This document shows positions 31,314 to 42,035 of a stretch of DNA of 64,000 nucleotides, piece after piece; position 1 is the stretch's first letter, and each line of letters opens with the position of its first letter. Where the stretch lies: contig NC_021500.1 of NCBI RefSeq assembly GCF_000410515.1, positions 1,364,001 to 1,428,000 on the forward strand, in the 5' to 3' direction. Made by a program: the position numbers and the translations under genes. Source of the stretch: Enterobacter sp. R4-368. Lineage in GTDB: Bacteria; Pseudomonadota; Gammaproteobacteria; Enterobacterales; Enterobacteriaceae. Under the pieces are notes generated by a model. It did no database searches and was not told the DNA's origin. It saw only the letters and a list, made by a program, of their open reading frames with translations.

Positions 31314-33116
31314 TTAGCGATCCACATCTGACATAACAAAATCGATACTACCCAGATAGACAATCAAGTCTGATACCAGGCTGCCGCGAATAGCCGACGG
31401 GATTTGCTGCAGGTGCGCAAAACTCGGGGTACGAACGCGGGTGCGGTAGCTCATGGTGCTGCCGTCGCTGGTCAGGTAGTAACTGTTAATACCCTTGGTT
31501 GCTTCAATCATCTGGAAGGATTCGTTGGCCGGCATTACCGGGCCCCACGACACTTGCAGGAAGTGAGTAATCAGGGTTTCGATATGTTGCAGCGTGCGCT
31601 CTTTCGGCGGCGGCGTAGTCAGCGGGTGATCCGCTTTGAACGGGCCTTCCGGCATGTTGTTGAGGCACTGCTCAAGAATGCGCAGGCTCTGGCGCAACTC
31701 TTCAACTTTCAGCATCACGCGGGTGTAACAGTCGCTCACGCCACCGCCAACCGGGATTTCAAAGTCGAAATTCTCGTAACCGGAGTACGGGCGCGCTTTA
31801 CGCACGTCAAAATTGATGCCGGTCGCACGCAGGCCTGCACCGGTCGTGCCCCACTCCAGCGCTTCTTTTGCGTTGTAAGCGGCAACGCCCTGTGAGCGGC
31901 CTTTCAGAATGGTGTTACGCAGTGCCGCTTTCTCGTAAGAGGCCAGACGTTTTGGCATCCAGTCGAGGAATTCGCGCAGCAGACGATCCCAGCCACGCGG
32001 CAGATCGTGCGCCACGCCGCCAATGCGGAACCAAGCTGGGTGCATACGGAAACCGGTGATCGCTTCCACCAGATCGTAGATTTTCTGACGATCGGTAAAG
32101 GCGAAGAACACCGGCGTCATTGCGCCTACGTCCTGGATGAAGGTTGAGATATAAAGCAGGTGGCTATTGATGCGGAACAGTTCAGACAGCATCACGCGGA
32201 TCACGTTGACGCGATCCGGCACGGTGATACCGGCCAGTTTTTCTACCGCCAGCACGTAAGGCATTTCGTTTACGCAACCGCCGAGATATTCGATACGGTC
32301 GGTGTAAGGAATGTAGCTGTGCCAGGACTGGCGCTCACCCATTTTCTCCGCGCCACGATGGTGGTAACCGATATCCGGCACGCAGTCGACGATCTCTTCG
32401 CCGTCCAGTTGCAGGATGATACGGAACGCACCGTGCGCAGAGGGGTGGTTCGGACCGAGGTTGAGGAACATAAAGTCCTCGTTTTCGGTGCCGCGTTTCA
32501 TGCCCCAGTCTTCCGGCTTGAAGGTCAACGCTTCCATTTCCAGATCCTGTTTGGCTTTGGTCAGCTCAAACGGATCGAATTCGGTTGCGCGCGCCGGGTA
32601 ATCTTTACGCAGCGGGTGACCCGTCCAGGTTTGCGGCATCATGATGCGCGTCAGGTGCGGGTGACCATTAAAGGTAACACCAAACATCTCCCAGGTTTCA
32701 CGCTCATACCAGTTGGCGTTCGGGAAAAGTTTGGTCATCGTCGGCACATTCAGATCGTTTTCGGCCAGCGCCACTTTCAGCATGATGTCGCGGTTGCGAT
32801 CGATGGAAATGAAGTGGTAGAAAACGGAAAAATCCGCGGCTGGCAAACCGGCGCGGTGTGTGCGTAGACGTTCATCCATGCCGTGCAAATCGAACAGCAT
32901 GACGTACGGTTTCGGTAATTTCTTTAAGAAATCGACCACTTCCAGCAACTGCTCACGCTTAACCCAAACAACGGGTACCCCGGTGCGGGTCGCCTGAACG
33001 GTAAAGGCATCCGGCCCAAAACGGTTGCGCAATTCGCCAATGACCGGATCATCCAGATGATCCCGGGTCTGCCATGCGGCTTCTTGCGCAGTTAAATCGG
33101 TCATATTGTTCACCAT
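31314..33116 (-). CDS. nuoC: NADH dehydrogenase I fused subunit CD
   Basis: Fusion of the 30-kDa (NuoC) and 49-kDa (NuoD) subunits typical of Enterobacteriaceae. It has 600 residues. The N-terminal C domain contains [13 protein letters not shown] and HPLRKDYPA (about residues 130-195). The D domain starts near [20 protein letters not shown] and includes the quinone-site histidines in [12 protein letters not shown] and [20 protein letters not shown]. The chain ends with the conserved DFVMSDVDR. Confidence 0.98.
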   Translation of the reverse strand: MVNNMTDLTAQEAAWQTRDHLDDPVIGELRNRFGPDAFTVQATRTGVPVVWVKREQLLEVVDFLKKLPKPYVMLFDLHGMDERLRTHRAGLPAADFSVFYHFISIDRNRDIMLKVALAENDLNVPTMTKLFPNANWYERETWEMFGVTFNGHPHLTRIMMPQTWTGHPLRKDYPARATEFDPFELTKAKQDLEMEALTFKPEDWGMKRGTENEDFMFLNLGPNHPSAHGAFRIILQLDGEEIVDCVPDIGYHHRGAEKMGERQSWHSYIPYTDRIEYLGGCVNEMPYVLAVEKLAGITVPDRVNVIRVMLSELFRINSHLLYISTFIQDVGAMTPVFFAFTDRQKIYDLVEAITGFRMHPAWFRIGGVAHDLPRGWDRLLREFLDWMPKRLASYEKAALRNTILKGRSQGVAAYNAKEALEWGTTGAGLRATGINFDVRKARPYSGYENFDFEIPVGGGVSDCYTRVMLKVEELRQSLRILEQCLNNMPEGPFKADHPLTTPPPKERTLQHIETLITHFLQVSWGPVMPANESFQMIEATKGINSYYLTSDGSTMSYRTRVRTPSFAHLQQIPSAIRGSLVSDLIVYLGSIDFVMSDVDR

Positions 33117-33205
33117 TGCAAAGGGTCCGTGGTGACTGTTGGGTATGGCTTCGCGTTATTGGATTATTGAAATGCGAAGTTTCTTCCATTACCCACAGGC
33201 GCAAA

Positions 33206-33880
33206 TTAAATCTCGTCCGGCGTACGCAGATTGGTCACGGCGATACGCTCGCCACGCTTACGGTCGCGTTCCGACTGCATATTGGCGCGATAAACGCCCT
33301 GATCGCCAACCACCCATGAGAGCGGACGACGCTCCTTGCCAATCGACTCCTGCAGCAGCATCAGCGCCTGCATATAGGCTTCAGGACGCGGCGGGCAGCC
33401 AGGGATGTAAACATCCACCGGGATAAATTTGTCGACGCCTTGTACGACTGAGTAGATGTCGTACATACCGCCAGAGTTGGCACAGGCACCCATGGAGATA
33501 ACCCATTTAGGTTCCAGCATCTGGTCGTAAAGGCGCTGAATGACCGGCGCCATTTTGGTAAAGCATGTGCCCGCTACCACCATCAGGTCTGCCTGACGAG
33601 GAGAAGCACGCAACACTTCCGCACCAAAACGCGCAACGTCGTGCACCGCCGTAAAGGATGTCACCATCTCTACGTAACAGCACGACAGGCCAAAGTTATA
33701 TGGCCAAATTGAGTTTTTACGTCCCCAGTTCACCATATCGTGCAGGGCATTCTCGAGTTTGCCCATGTAAACGCTACGGTTAATTTCTTGTTCCAGGGGG
33801 TCGGTTACGATCTCCTGTTTCTGCAGGGGGTAACGGTCGTTCTCACCGTTAGGATCTATGCGGGTGAGCGTATAATCCAT
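33206..33880 (-). CDS. nuoB: NADH dehydrogenase I subunit B (cluster N2)
   Basis: Carries cluster N2, the electron donor to quinone. Ligands are in the tandem-Cys motif GLSCCYVEM, in [11 protein letters not shown] and in [10 protein letters not shown]. It has 224 residues, four more than E. coli K-12: the linker after MGKL reads [11 protein letters not shown] instead of going straight to the DMVNWG block. The C-terminus [14 protein letters not shown] is conserved. Confidence 0.97.
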   Translation of the reverse strand: MDYTLTRIDPNGENDRYPLQKQEIVTDPLEQEINRSVYMGKLENALHDMVNWGRKNSIWPYNFGLSCCYVEMVTSFTAVHDVARFGAEVLRASPRQADLMVVAGTCFTKMAPVIQRLYDQMLEPKWVISMGACANSGGMYDIYSVVQGVDKFIPVDVYIPGCPPRPEAYMQALMLLQESIGKERRPLSWVVGDQGVYRANMQSERDRKRGERIAVTNLRTPDEI

Positions 33881-33895
33881 CTTATTGCCTCGCGG

Positions 33896-34339
33896 TTAGC
33901 GTTGACTGTCAGTGTAGCTGTTAGTCTCTGGGTTGATTTGCTCACGGCGCGAACGCACGGGCGTCCAATCCAGCGCGCCAATACGCACCAGATAAACCAG
34001 ACCAGCCAGCAGCACTAATATAAAAATTGCGGCTTCGACAAACCCGACCCAACCACTCTCGCGAATGGAGGTTGACCATGCGTATAAATAGAGCGCTTCC
34101 ACATCGAAGATGACGAAGAACATGGCCACCAGGTAGAACTTGGCGGATAGACGTAAGCGAGCGGAACCGACGGAGTCGATACCCGATTCGAAAGGAACGT
34201 TTTTGTGCCTCGCGCGTGCGCGACCGCCCAAAAACCGACCGCCGATCAGCATCAGGCAACACAGGCCAATGGCGACAATAAGAAAGATAGCGAATGCCCA
34301 GTGATGAGCGATGATTTCAGTGGATGTTGACATACGCAT
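33896..34339 (-). CDS. nuoA: NADH dehydrogenase I subunit A
   Basis: Three-helix membrane subunit lining the quinone cavity, and the first gene of the nuo operon. It has 147 residues, as E. coli. The conserved [20 protein letters not shown] loop and [16 protein letters not shown] helix are intact. A downstream in-frame ATG at 34331-34333 (MSTSTEII) is an alternative start. Confidence 0.97.
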   Translation of the reverse strand: MRMSTSTEIIAHHWAFAIFLIVAIGLCCLMLIGGRFLGGRARARHKNVPFESGIDSVGSARLRLSAKFYLVAMFFVIFDVEALYLYAWSTSIRESGWVGFVEAAIFILVLLAGLVYLVRIGALDWTPVRSRREQINPETNSYTDSQR

Positions 34340-34783
34340 TGCTTAACTCAAAAGGTAGCGTTATTACCTCTGCTCTTGCTGGCAGATGACGCCACATCGA
34401 TTCACGGGGAGGAATAAAAAACCACACATTAACTGTGTAAAAGGCGAAAACAGCTAAACGATGTGGGTTTTTACTCCTTTCTATAACCTTTTGTCAACTT
34501 TAACAAAGGTTTCCTCACATTAGTTTACATCGGCAGCAATTCATTAACATTTAGTGCCGTTTTCTTGAACGGCTTCAAACATTCACAAGAAATATCCAGG
34601 TGTTGAATCGTGTCCGTAGCGAGGTTTTACACTAATTACCCGCTTATTTTGACAGGATTTTGTCCGGATTCCTCCCCCTCAACGGGAGTATTTTCTTGAT
34701 CTGAGACACGCTTTTGTTAATTCATTCAGTGAAACAGCAACAATCCGCCTTGATTTTTAACATGACCAGCAGGCATGAAAGAC
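34340..34783 (-). promoter_or_regulatory. nuo operon upstream region
   Basis: About 440 bases without a convincing gene, AT-rich, upstream of nuoA. In E. coli the nuo promoter and its ArcA, NarL, FNR, IHF and Fis sites lie in the equivalent interval; I could not place them reliably here. An 8-bp inverted repeat CCACATCG (34392-34399) / CGATGTGG (34459-34466) encloses a smaller ACACA / TGTGT hairpin followed on the minus strand by TTTTTT, so the nuo leader may be folded or attenuated. Confidence 0.4.
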
Positions 34784-34809
34784 TATAGTTGAAAAAAGGA
34801 GATCTTGCT

Positions 34810-34890
34810 GTGAGTGATATTAAATTATTGAAAGAAAGAATAATTTTCAGGAATGGGGTTTCTGTGATTCATCATCTGTGCGCAAAATGA
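34810..34890 (+). CDS. Candidate small protein (26 residues), unrecognised
   Basis: Short plus-strand frame starting GTG 34810 and ending TGA 34888-34890, encoding MSDIKLLKERIIFRNG then VSVIHHLCAK. It has an excellent Shine-Dalgarno (AAGGAG, 34797-34802, 7 bases from the start). A TATAGT -10-like hexamer lies at 34784-34789, and a stem-loop terminator overlaps its stop codon. I do not recognise the peptide. It runs opposite to nuo and lrhA. Either a small protein or a short regulatory RNA would fit. Confidence 0.4.
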   Translation: MSDIKLLKERIIFRNGVSVIHHLCAK

Positions 34891-34927
34891 ACCGATAACC
34901 GCTTTTTTGCCGCCAGCGGTTCATTTT
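34884..34927. terminator. Terminator hairpin between lrhA and the candidate small ORF
   Basis: Stem AAAATGAACCG / CGGTTCATTTT, 11 perfect pairs. Inside it an alternative 7-bp stem is possible (AACCGCT / AGCGGTT on the minus strand). T-rich ends on both strands suit termination of lrhA (minus) and of any plus-strand transcript from 34790. Confidence 0.7.
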
Positions 34928-34964
34928 TGCACTTACATTTTGTTACCAGATTTGGCAGGGGATG

Positions 34965-35903
34965 TTAGCTAAAATCCCCTTCGATAACCAGCGGATCGTC
35001 TCCTCCTTCAGGAGTACCGCCGCTGTAATGCCAGGGGTTTTGATAATGTTCCATGGCCTGGAAAATTACCTGTGCCAGCTCATTGCGGCTTTGCGGGTTA
35101 TAACAGAGCAAATATTCCGTATCCGGCAACAGCGGCAGCCCTTCGGCTCTGCCCAGCACGCGCAAATCAGGGCTCATCATTTCCACCGGCCGCGCGGTTA
35201 CACCTAATCCGGCTTTTACAGCTGCTTTGACCGCCGACAACGACGAAGCAACATAAGCCATACGCCAGGGAATATCCGCATCATTCAGCGAATTGATGAC
35301 CATATCGCGAAATGGGCTGGGCTCATCCAACAGAACCAGTGGTATCGCCTCACTTTTCTGTAACACGTACTCAGCCGAGCAGTACCAGTGCGTGGGCGAT
35401 GTGCGTAACGTCAGGCAATCGAATTGCGCGGAACGGTGAGTCGTCACCACGAGATCAACATCATGCTCTTGTTCGCGTTCGTCAGAAAAGGGGTTGCGTT
35501 TCACGCGCACATCAAGAGCCAGCTTCGGGTATACCGAGCTAATACGATTAAGCAAAAACGGTAAAATGGTGTCCGCAGACTCATCAGAAGCACCAATAGT
35601 TAAGACGCCCTGAAGGTTGCTAAACATTAACGACGTGCATGCTTCGTCATTGAAACGTAAGATCTTTCGCGCATATCCCAGTAACTGAATACCATGTTCA
35701 GTTAACAGTTTATTGCGGCCATGACGGGCAAATAATTCTTTTCCCACTAATTGTTCAAGCCGCTGCATTTGCTGACTTACGGCGGATTGTGTGCGACAAA
35801 CTGCAGCAGCGGCCGCAGCAAAAGTGTTTAGATCGGCGACCGCAACGAAAGTTCTCAGCAGATCGAGGTCGAGATTCAATATCGGACGATTTGCATTTAT
35901 CAT
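34965..35903 (-). CDS. lrhA: LysR-family regulator LrhA
   Basis: LysR-type transcription factor; in E. coli it represses flhDC and type 1 fimbriae and affects RpoS. It has 312 residues, identical in length. The N-terminal winged helix has [20 protein letters not shown] then [15 protein letters not shown] at about residues 12-50. The C-terminal effector domain follows ([20 protein letters not shown]). A hairpin CGGGTC / GACCCG (35917-35941) lies 14 bases before the start codon in its leader. Confidence 0.96.
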   Translation of the reverse strand: MINANRPILNLDLDLLRTFVAVADLNTFAAAAAAVCRTQSAVSQQMQRLEQLVGKELFARHGRNKLLTEHGIQLLGYARKILRFNDEACTSLMFSNLQGVLTIGASDESADTILPFLLNRISSVYPKLALDVRVKRNPFSDEREQEHDVDLVVTTHRSAQFDCLTLRTSPTHWYCSAEYVLQKSEAIPLVLLDEPSPFRDMVINSLNDADIPWRMAYVASSLSAVKAAVKAGLGVTARPVEMMSPDLRVLGRAEGLPLLPDTEYLLCYNPQSRNELAQVIFQAMEHYQNPWHYSGGTPEGGDDPLVIEGDFS

Positions 35904-36850
35904 AATTTTTCACTTACGGGTCGTTCGCGCGGAGTGACCCGGGTTTATGCTGTGCTCGTAAGATTAAGTAATTCCATTTAAAAAGTGCATCCAGCAGGTT
36001 TATAACCAGGTAAAGCTGGCAGTCGTTCAGGTGTTTATAGTTCGCTGTCTAACGCAAGCTGAACTCGATGGCTTTATTTCGCCTTCTGCCATTCCTTTTA
36101 GATATATAAAAGATGCCAAAGCGCGTTATTCCTTTTAAGAAAAACATGTTTGTGCAACGTTCATAGGCTATACATAGCACTGCGCCATATAGAACCAGCC
36201 TATATAACTGGTCAGAATTAAAAGCGAGTAATAACAATCAACTACAATTAAGAAATAAACCTTAACTAAAGCAAGGCCTTTGGTATCAGTTCCATTTCTT
36301 GCCCCACGAGTTTAACCTAAAACCTTTATATTTATAAGCATTATTACGAATTATCTTAAGCAAACAAATGGCTTCCACCACACCATCTACTTATTAATAT
36401 TAGTGATAGTCATCGTTCCCATTCTCAATATTAAATAGCTATTAATTAAGTGAAGAACTAACTATTAATAATGCTTAACATTGCGTTCACAGCCAACTCA
36501 CCTCTTCGCCAGGCCGAATGAGGAGGAAATCTATCGCGCTGGTTTTAAGCAGAAAGCGAATTCTACCGTAGCACAACGGCCTCAAACCGAGACTAAACGA
36601 ACGCTTTTAGGCGGTAAAAAATCTCACCTAAAAACACAAAATCAGCATTAAAAACCAAAACATAAAACAAACACAGAAAAAATAAAAAACATAAAGCCCA
36701 ATAAATAGTTAAAAAATCGCTAACCATCAGAGACATTAAGACAAAATCTTCTCCTGCTAACCCTTCAAAACGGACCGAGGGGGGAGTACATTGTTCCGTG
36801 CTCACTTCCACGGCAGGCAGTGGCTATTCCAGCTAAAAGGTCAAAGGTTC
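35904..36850. promoter_or_regulatory. Long AT-rich gap between divergent lrhA and alaA
   Basis: About 950 bases with no convincing conserved gene. The lrhA leader in E. coli is several hundred bases long, so much of this is probably untranslated leader and promoters. Seen: a GC-rich hairpin at 35917-35941 next to lrhA; an inverted repeat TTTTAGG / CCTAAAA at 36605-36633; a small CCGTG / CACGG hairpin at 36796-36813 ahead of alaA. Minus-strand frames at 36049-36237 and 36593-36811 are discussed elsewhere and are not accepted as genes. Confidence 0.5.
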
Positions 36851-38065
36851 ATGTCCTCCATCGAAAAATCCAGCAAATTAGATAACGTCTGTTACGACAT
36901 CCGTGGCCCGGTTCTGAAAGAAGCAAAACGTCTTGAAGAAGAAGGCAACAAGGTCCTCAAACTCAACATCGGCAACCCAGCCCCTTTCGGCTTCGAGGCA
37001 CCGGATGAAATTCTGGTTGATGTGATCCGCAACCTGCCCAGCGCGCAAGGTTACTGCGATTCAAAAGGGCTCTATTCCGCGCGCAAAGCCATCATGCAGC
37101 ACTACCAGGCGCGCGGCATGCGCGAAATCACTGTGGAAGACATCTATATTGGCAACGGTGTTTCCGAGTTGATTGTGCAGTCGATGCAGGCGTTGCTGAA
37201 CAGCGGTGACGAAATGCTGGTGCCCGCACCGGATTACCCGCTGTGGACCGCTGCAGTCTCACTCTCTGGCGGCAAAGCGGTGCACTATTTATGCGATGAA
37301 TCGGCAGGCTGGTTCCCCGATCTCGATGATATCCGCGCCAAAATTACGCCGCGTACGCGCGGGATTGTCATTATCAACCCGAACAACCCAACCGGCGCGG
37401 TCTACTCAAAAGAGCTGCTGCTGGAAATCGTTGAGATCGCGCGTCAGCACAACCTCATCATCTTTGCAGATGAAATCTACGACAAAATTCTTTACGACGA
37501 AGCGCAGCATCACTCCATTGCTGCACTCGCGCCGGATCTGTTCACCATCACTTTTAACGGGCTGTCGAAAACCTATCGCGTCGCGGGATTCCGCCAGGGC
37601 TGGATGGTGTTGAGCGGGCCTAAAAAACACGCGAAAGGCTACATTGAAGGACTGGAGATGCTGGCGTCGATGCGCCTGTGCGCCAACGTTCCGGCTCAAC
37701 ATGCAATTCAGACCGCGCTCGGCGGCTACCAGAGCATTAGTGAATTTATTGTGCCTGGCGGTCGCCTGTATGAACAGCGTAACCGCGCGTGGGAGCTAAT
37801 TAACGAGATCCCGGGCGTTTCCTGCGTGAAACCAAGCGGCGCGTTGTATATGTTTCCGAAAATCGACGCCAAACGCTTCAATATTCACGACGACCAGAAA
37901 ATGGTTCTCGACTTCCTGTTGCAGGAAAAAGTGCTGCTGGTACAAGGCTCTGCGTTTAACTGGCCATGGCCGGATCACGTGCGAATTGTGACGTTACCGC
38001 GTGAAGACGATCTGGAAATGGCGATTACCCGTTTTGGTCGTTTCCTCTCGGGTTACCATCAGTAA
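36851..38065 (+). CDS. alaA: Alanine aminotransferase AlaA
   Basis: PLP-dependent glutamate-pyruvate aminotransferase, the main alanine-forming enzyme in E. coli. It has 404 residues (405 in E. coli). The PLP lysine lies in NGLSKTYRVAGFRQGW, K240. NPNNPTGAVYSKE and FADEIYDKI are the cofactor-ring contacts. The frame is open from 36791, but ATG 36851 (MSSIEKSSKLDN) matches the known protein. Confidence 0.96.
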   Translation: MSSIEKSSKLDNVCYDIRGPVLKEAKRLEEEGNKVLKLNIGNPAPFGFEAPDEILVDVIRNLPSAQGYCDSKGLYSARKAIMQHYQARGMREITVEDIYIGNGVSELIVQSMQALLNSGDEMLVPAPDYPLWTAAVSLSGGKAVHYLCDESAGWFPDLDDIRAKITPRTRGIVIINPNNPTGAVYSKELLLEIVEIARQHNLIIFADEIYDKILYDEAQHHSIAALAPDLFTITFNGLSKTYRVAGFRQGWMVLSGPKKHAKGYIEGLEMLASMRLCANVPAQHAIQTALGGYQSISEFIVPGGRLYEQRNRAWELINEIPGVSCVKPSGALYMFPKIDAKRFNIHDDQKMVLDFLLQEKVLLVQGSAFNWPWPDHVRIVTLPREDDLEMAITRFGRFLSGYHQ

Positions 38066-38144
38066 GGATACCGGGGGAGGATTTGCATCTTCCCCCACTC
38101 TCTGCGCACAATGGCTCAGGTCGCAGTCACAGACAAGGTAAACC

Positions 38145-38744
38145 ATGAGTCAGAGCCACTTTTTCGCCCACCTTTCCCGCCTTAAACTTATCAATCGCTG
38201 GCCACTGATGCGCAATGTGCGCACAGAGAATGTCTCCGAACATAGCCTGCAAGTCGCGATGGTCGCCCACGCGCTGGCGGCCATTAAAAACCGTAAATTC
38301 GCAGGCCAGCTCAATGCCGAGCGCATCGCGCTGCTGGCGATGTACCACGATGCATCGGAAGTGCTGACAGGCGATTTGCCAACGCCGGTAAAATATTTCA
38401 ACTCGCAAATCGCCCAGGAATATAAAGCCATTGAGAAGATCGCCCAGCAGAAGCTGGTCGAGATGGTGCCGGAAGAACTGCGTGATATTTTTGCGCCGCT
38501 GATCGATGAGCATCACTACACCGCAGAAGAAAAATCGATCGTGAAACAGGCAGATGCCCTGTGCGCTTATCTGAAATGTCTGGAAGAGCTCTCCGCTGGC
38601 AACAACGAATTCTTGCTAGCCAAATCACGGCTGGAAAAAACGCTCGATGCGCGCCGCAGCCCGGAAATGGATTACTTTATGCAGGTGTTTGTACCGAGCT
38701 TCCATCTGTCGCTGGATGAGATCAGCCAGGATTCGCCGCTGTAA
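38145..38744 (+). CDS. yfbR: 5'-Deoxynucleotidase YfbR
   Basis: HD-domain phosphohydrolase that dephosphorylates deoxyribonucleoside 5'-monophosphates. It has 199 residues, as E. coli. Metal-binding histidine/aspartates are seen in [15 protein letters not shown] (H33), [12 protein letters not shown] (HD near 68-69) and [11 protein letters not shown] (D near 137). It follows alaA by 79 bases and converges on yfbS. Confidence 0.96.
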   Translation: MSQSHFFAHLSRLKLINRWPLMRNVRTENVSEHSLQVAMVAHALAAIKNRKFAGQLNAERIALLAMYHDASEVLTGDLPTPVKYFNSQIAQEYKAIEKIAQQKLVEMVPEELRDIFAPLIDEHHYTAEEKSIVKQADALCAYLKCLEELSAGNNEFLLAKSRLEKTLDARRSPEMDYFMQVFVPSFHLSLDEISQDSPL

Positions 38745-38752
38745 CTGAACAT

Positions 38753-38771
38753 GCCGGGCCAACAGCCCGGC
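38753..38771. terminator. GC-rich hairpin between convergent yfbR and yfbS
   Basis: Perfect stem GCCGGGC / GCCCGGC with loop CAACA, 8 bases after the yfbR stop. It lacks a T-run; a probable transcript-end stem for one or both convergent genes. Confidence 0.45.
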
Positions 38772-38794
38772 CAGGTCAGGTCAGGTCAGGTCAG
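38772..38794. repeat. (CAGGT)4 pentamer tandem repeat at the yfbS stop
   Basis: Four perfect CAGGT units plus CAG, running over the yfbS stop codon (TGA read on the minus strand at 38793-38791). Because the stop is the first trinucleotide met from the gene side, changes in copy number would not alter the protein. Confidence 0.85.
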
Positions 38795-40623
38795 AACGGA
38801 AACAGCACCGGGATTAATAATGCGCAGACCACCATCACCAGTAACGTGAACGGCACGCCAATTTTTACGAAATCACTGAACTGATAGTTACCCGGCCCTA
38901 AAACCAGCGTATTCACCGGTGAGGAAACAGGCGTCATAAACGCCGCCGAGGCCGCCATCGCCACGACCATGGCAAACGGATAAGGTGACACGCCCATCGA
39001 TTTCGCCGCCGCCAGCGCAATCGGCGCCATCAATACCGCAGTGGCGGTGTTAGAGATAAATAACCCAATCGTGGCGCACATCACGAACAGACATATCAGC
39101 ATCAGATGTGGGCCGTAGCCGCCGCCCAAATCCATCAACCCTTTCACCACCAAATCCACACCGCCGGTTTTTTGCAGCGCCAGCGCGAACGGCATCATGC
39201 CGACAATCAAAATAATGCTCGGCCAGTGGATCGCTTTATACGCACTTTCCGCATCAATACAGCGAAATTTACCCATCAACATGCAAGCTATGATCGCGGC
39301 CACCGGATTGGGAATTTCATCAGTCAGCATCAATGCAATCATCAATACCAGACAAAAAATAGCGTGTGCCGCCTGGCTGTGCGCCGGAGAAGCGGCGCTC
39401 TCTTCCACCGGTAAGTTGAGCACCACAAAGTCGCGCCCGTGCGAACCAAGCTGGCTGATAAGTTTCCAGTTGCCGACCACCAGAAAAACATCGCCCAATT
39501 GCAATGTTTCATCCGTCACTGCGCCTTCCAGCGCCTCGCCGTTGCGTTTCAGACCAACAACATTAAGACCGTAGCGGGTGCGAAAACCGATTTCGCGCAC
39601 GGTTTTACCAATCAGTTCCGAATCGGGGATCAACGACACCTCCGCCATTCCAACATCCAGCGCCTGGTCGGAGAAATACTCACCGCGCAGGATCATCGGC
39701 TCAAGCAGTTGTTCAGCGCAAAACTGGCGCAAATCGACTTCGGCGGCAGACATATCAATCAGCAGCACATCGCGGGCACGAAATTCGGACACCCCATTAA
39801 CGTTAACAATGACACGCCGGAAATGTCGCCAGCGCTCAACACCGATAATGTTGGCACCATAGCGTTCTCGCAGTTGTAAATCATCCAGGCGCTGCCCAAT
39901 CATTGGCGAACCGGGGCGAATCGCCAGACGGCGCGCCCGTCCGGCAAGACGATACTCCTTAATAAGATCGCGAAAACTGCGACGTTTCCAGCTTTCACGC
40001 GCGGTATCGTCACTCTCCCCTTTCAACGTGAAACGCATCAACAGCATATAAATAATGCCAAGCAGCAAGATCACCAGCCCTAAAGGCGTCACGCTAAAAA
40101 AGCTGAACCCGCTAAAGCCTTCGCGTAGCAATTCGCTATTAACGACAAGATTTGGCGGCGTCGCTACCAGCGTCATCATGCCGCTAATAAGGCCGGCGAA
40201 GCTGAGCGGCATCATCAGCCGTGACGGCGAAATCTGCATGCGCATTGACACACTGAGCACTACCGGGATGAAGATCGCCACCACGCCGGTCGAACTCATA
40301 AACGCGCCAAGCCCGGCAACGGTAACCATCAACAGCACCAGCATTTTGATTTCGCTGCTGCCCGCCATGTTGACCAGCCACGTCCCCATATTCGTCGCCA
40401 CACCGGTGCGCACCAGGCCATCGCCGATGATAAACAGTGCGGCAATTAATACGACGTTCGGGTCGCTAAAACCGGAAAACGCTTCGGAAAGCGTCAGCGT
40501 TCCACTGAGAACGAAGGCAACAATGACAAACAGCGCAACAGCATCCATACGCACTTTGCCCGTCGCAAAAAGCACCACCGCGATGCCCAGCAGACACAGT
40601 ACCCAGATAAGTTCACCGTTCAC
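38791..40623 (-). CDS. yfbS: SLC13/DASS-type anion transporter YfbS with two RCK_C domains
   Basis: Predicted inner-membrane sodium- or proton-coupled anion transporter (CitMHS/DASS type), substrate unknown. It has 610 residues, as E. coli. Hydrophobic N-terminal half (TM helices to about residue 200), then two cytoplasmic TrkA_C/RCK_C modules (about 215-300, ending with AEVDLRQF, and about 300-385 with [17 protein letters not shown]), then a second membrane half with [18 protein letters not shown] and [19 protein letters not shown]. Neighbours give no clue to its substrate. Confidence 0.93.
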   Translation of the reverse strand: MNGELIWVLCLLGIAVVLFATGKVRMDAVALFVIVAFVLSGTLTLSEAFSGFSDPNVVLIAALFIIGDGLVRTGVATNMGTWLVNMAGSSEIKMLVLLMVTVAGLGAFMSSTGVVAIFIPVVLSVSMRMQISPSRLMMPLSFAGLISGMMTLVATPPNLVVNSELLREGFSGFSFFSVTPLGLVILLLGIIYMLLMRFTLKGESDDTARESWKRRSFRDLIKEYRLAGRARRLAIRPGSPMIGQRLDDLQLRERYGANIIGVERWRHFRRVIVNVNGVSEFRARDVLLIDMSAAEVDLRQFCAEQLLEPMILRGEYFSDQALDVGMAEVSLIPDSELIGKTVREIGFRTRYGLNVVGLKRNGEALEGAVTDETLQLGDVFLVVGNWKLISQLGSHGRDFVVLNLPVEESAASPAHSQAAHAIFCLVLMIALMLTDEIPNPVAAIIACMLMGKFRCIDAESAYKAIHWPSIILIVGMMPFALALQKTGGVDLVVKGLMDLGGGYGPHLMLICLFVMCATIGLFISNTATAVLMAPIALAAAKSMGVSPYPFAMVVAMAASAAFMTPVSSPVNTLVLGPGNYQFSDFVKIGVPFTLLVMVVCALLIPVLFPF

Positions 40624-40663
40624 AACGAATCCTTGTCAGTTGAGAGTGGAGAAATAGTGCCAT

Positions 40664-40687
40664 AAAAAACCCCACAAAAGTGGGGTT
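40664..40687 (-). terminator. Intrinsic terminator of yfbT
   Basis: Stem AACCCCAC / GTGGGGTT with a 4-base loop followed on the minus strand by TTTTTT, 12 bases after the yfbT stop. Strong terminator for the yfbU-yfbT pair. Confidence 0.9.
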
Positions 40688-40698
40688 AAATCATGGAA

Positions 40699-41364
40699 TC
40701 AGGCCTTTAGCGTGACATTCACCAGGCCGTCCGGCCGTTTTGCGACATCGAGCGCGTCGAGTGTGGTGAGCCGGAAATCTACTTCATCAAGCCGGGGCGC
40801 ATCTGCCGGAACATTTACCGCAATCACATGGCAACCTGCGGCAAGGCCGGAAAGGACACCCGCCGGCGCATCTTCCACCACCACGCACTCTTGCGGTACC
40901 AGCCCCAGCAGCTGAGCGCCGAGGAGATAAGCATCAGGCTCAGGTTTGCCGCGAGTGACCTGCTCAGCGGTGACGAACACTTTCGGCGTCGGCAACCCGG
41001 TCGCACGATGTCGCGCGTGCGCGACAGGCACCGACCCGGAAGTGACGATAGCCCACGGAATCGCTGACTCATCTAAGTGCTGAAGCAGCGCAATCGCGCC
41101 AGGCAGCGCGGTAATGCCATCGGTATCTGCCGCTTCAATTTGTTCAAGCCAGGTAAACTCAGCCGCAATCTCTGCTTCAGACTTGCCCGGTAAGAAATGC
41201 CGCAGCGAGGTAATCGCCTGTTTGCCATGGATAAAATTCAGTACTTCATCATGCGCGATACCAAATCGATCAGCCCAGTTACACCATGCCCGCTCCACGG
41301 CAGGCAGCGAATTCACCAGGGTGCCATCCAGGTCAAACAGAAATCCTTTACACTGCACACTCAC
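40699..41364 (-). CDS. hxpA: HAD-family sugar phosphatase YfbT (HxpA)
   Basis: HAD-superfamily phosphatase with activity on hexitol and sugar phosphates in E. coli. It has 221 residues. The nucleophile motif LFDLDGTLVNS is at about residues 9-19, motif II in AIVTSGS, the lysine in TRGKPEPDAYLLGA, and the acidic motif VVEDAPAGVLSGLAAG. It starts with GTG 41362-41364 after GAGGAGGTGA. It lies 4 bases after yfbU. Confidence 0.94.
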   Translation of the reverse strand: MSVQCKGFLFDLDGTLVNSLPAVERAWCNWADRFGIAHDEVLNFIHGKQAITSLRHFLPGKSEAEIAAEFTWLEQIEAADTDGITALPGAIALLQHLDESAIPWAIVTSGSVPVAHARHRATGLPTPKVFVTAEQVTRGKPEPDAYLLGAQLLGLVPQECVVVEDAPAGVLSGLAAGCHVIAVNVPADAPRLDEVDFRLTTLDALDVAKRPDGLVNVTLKA

Positions 41365-41368
41365 CTCC

Positions 41369-41911
<543 letters not shown>

Positions 41912-41978
41912 TTACCTGCTGAAAAAGACGGCTTTTTTGATTTGCCGGGGGTTTTGGGTAGAACACGATGAAAAATAA

Positions 41979-42010
41979 AAAAGAAGACATCGCAAAAATG
42001 CCTTCTTTTA
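41979..42010 (-). terminator. Intrinsic terminator of yfbV
   Basis: On the minus strand AAAGAAGGCAT pairs with ATGTCTTCTTT (one G-U) across a TTTTGCG loop and is followed by T-rich sequence (TTTTTTATTTTT). It lies 25 bases after the yfbV stop. Confidence 0.8.
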
Positions 42011-42035
42011 TAGAGATTACGAAATTTGCTCAAAC

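Noticed and set aside
36049..36237. 62-codon minus-strand frame upstream of lrhA
   Set aside because: No ribosome binding site, AT-rich chance frame, no recognisable features.
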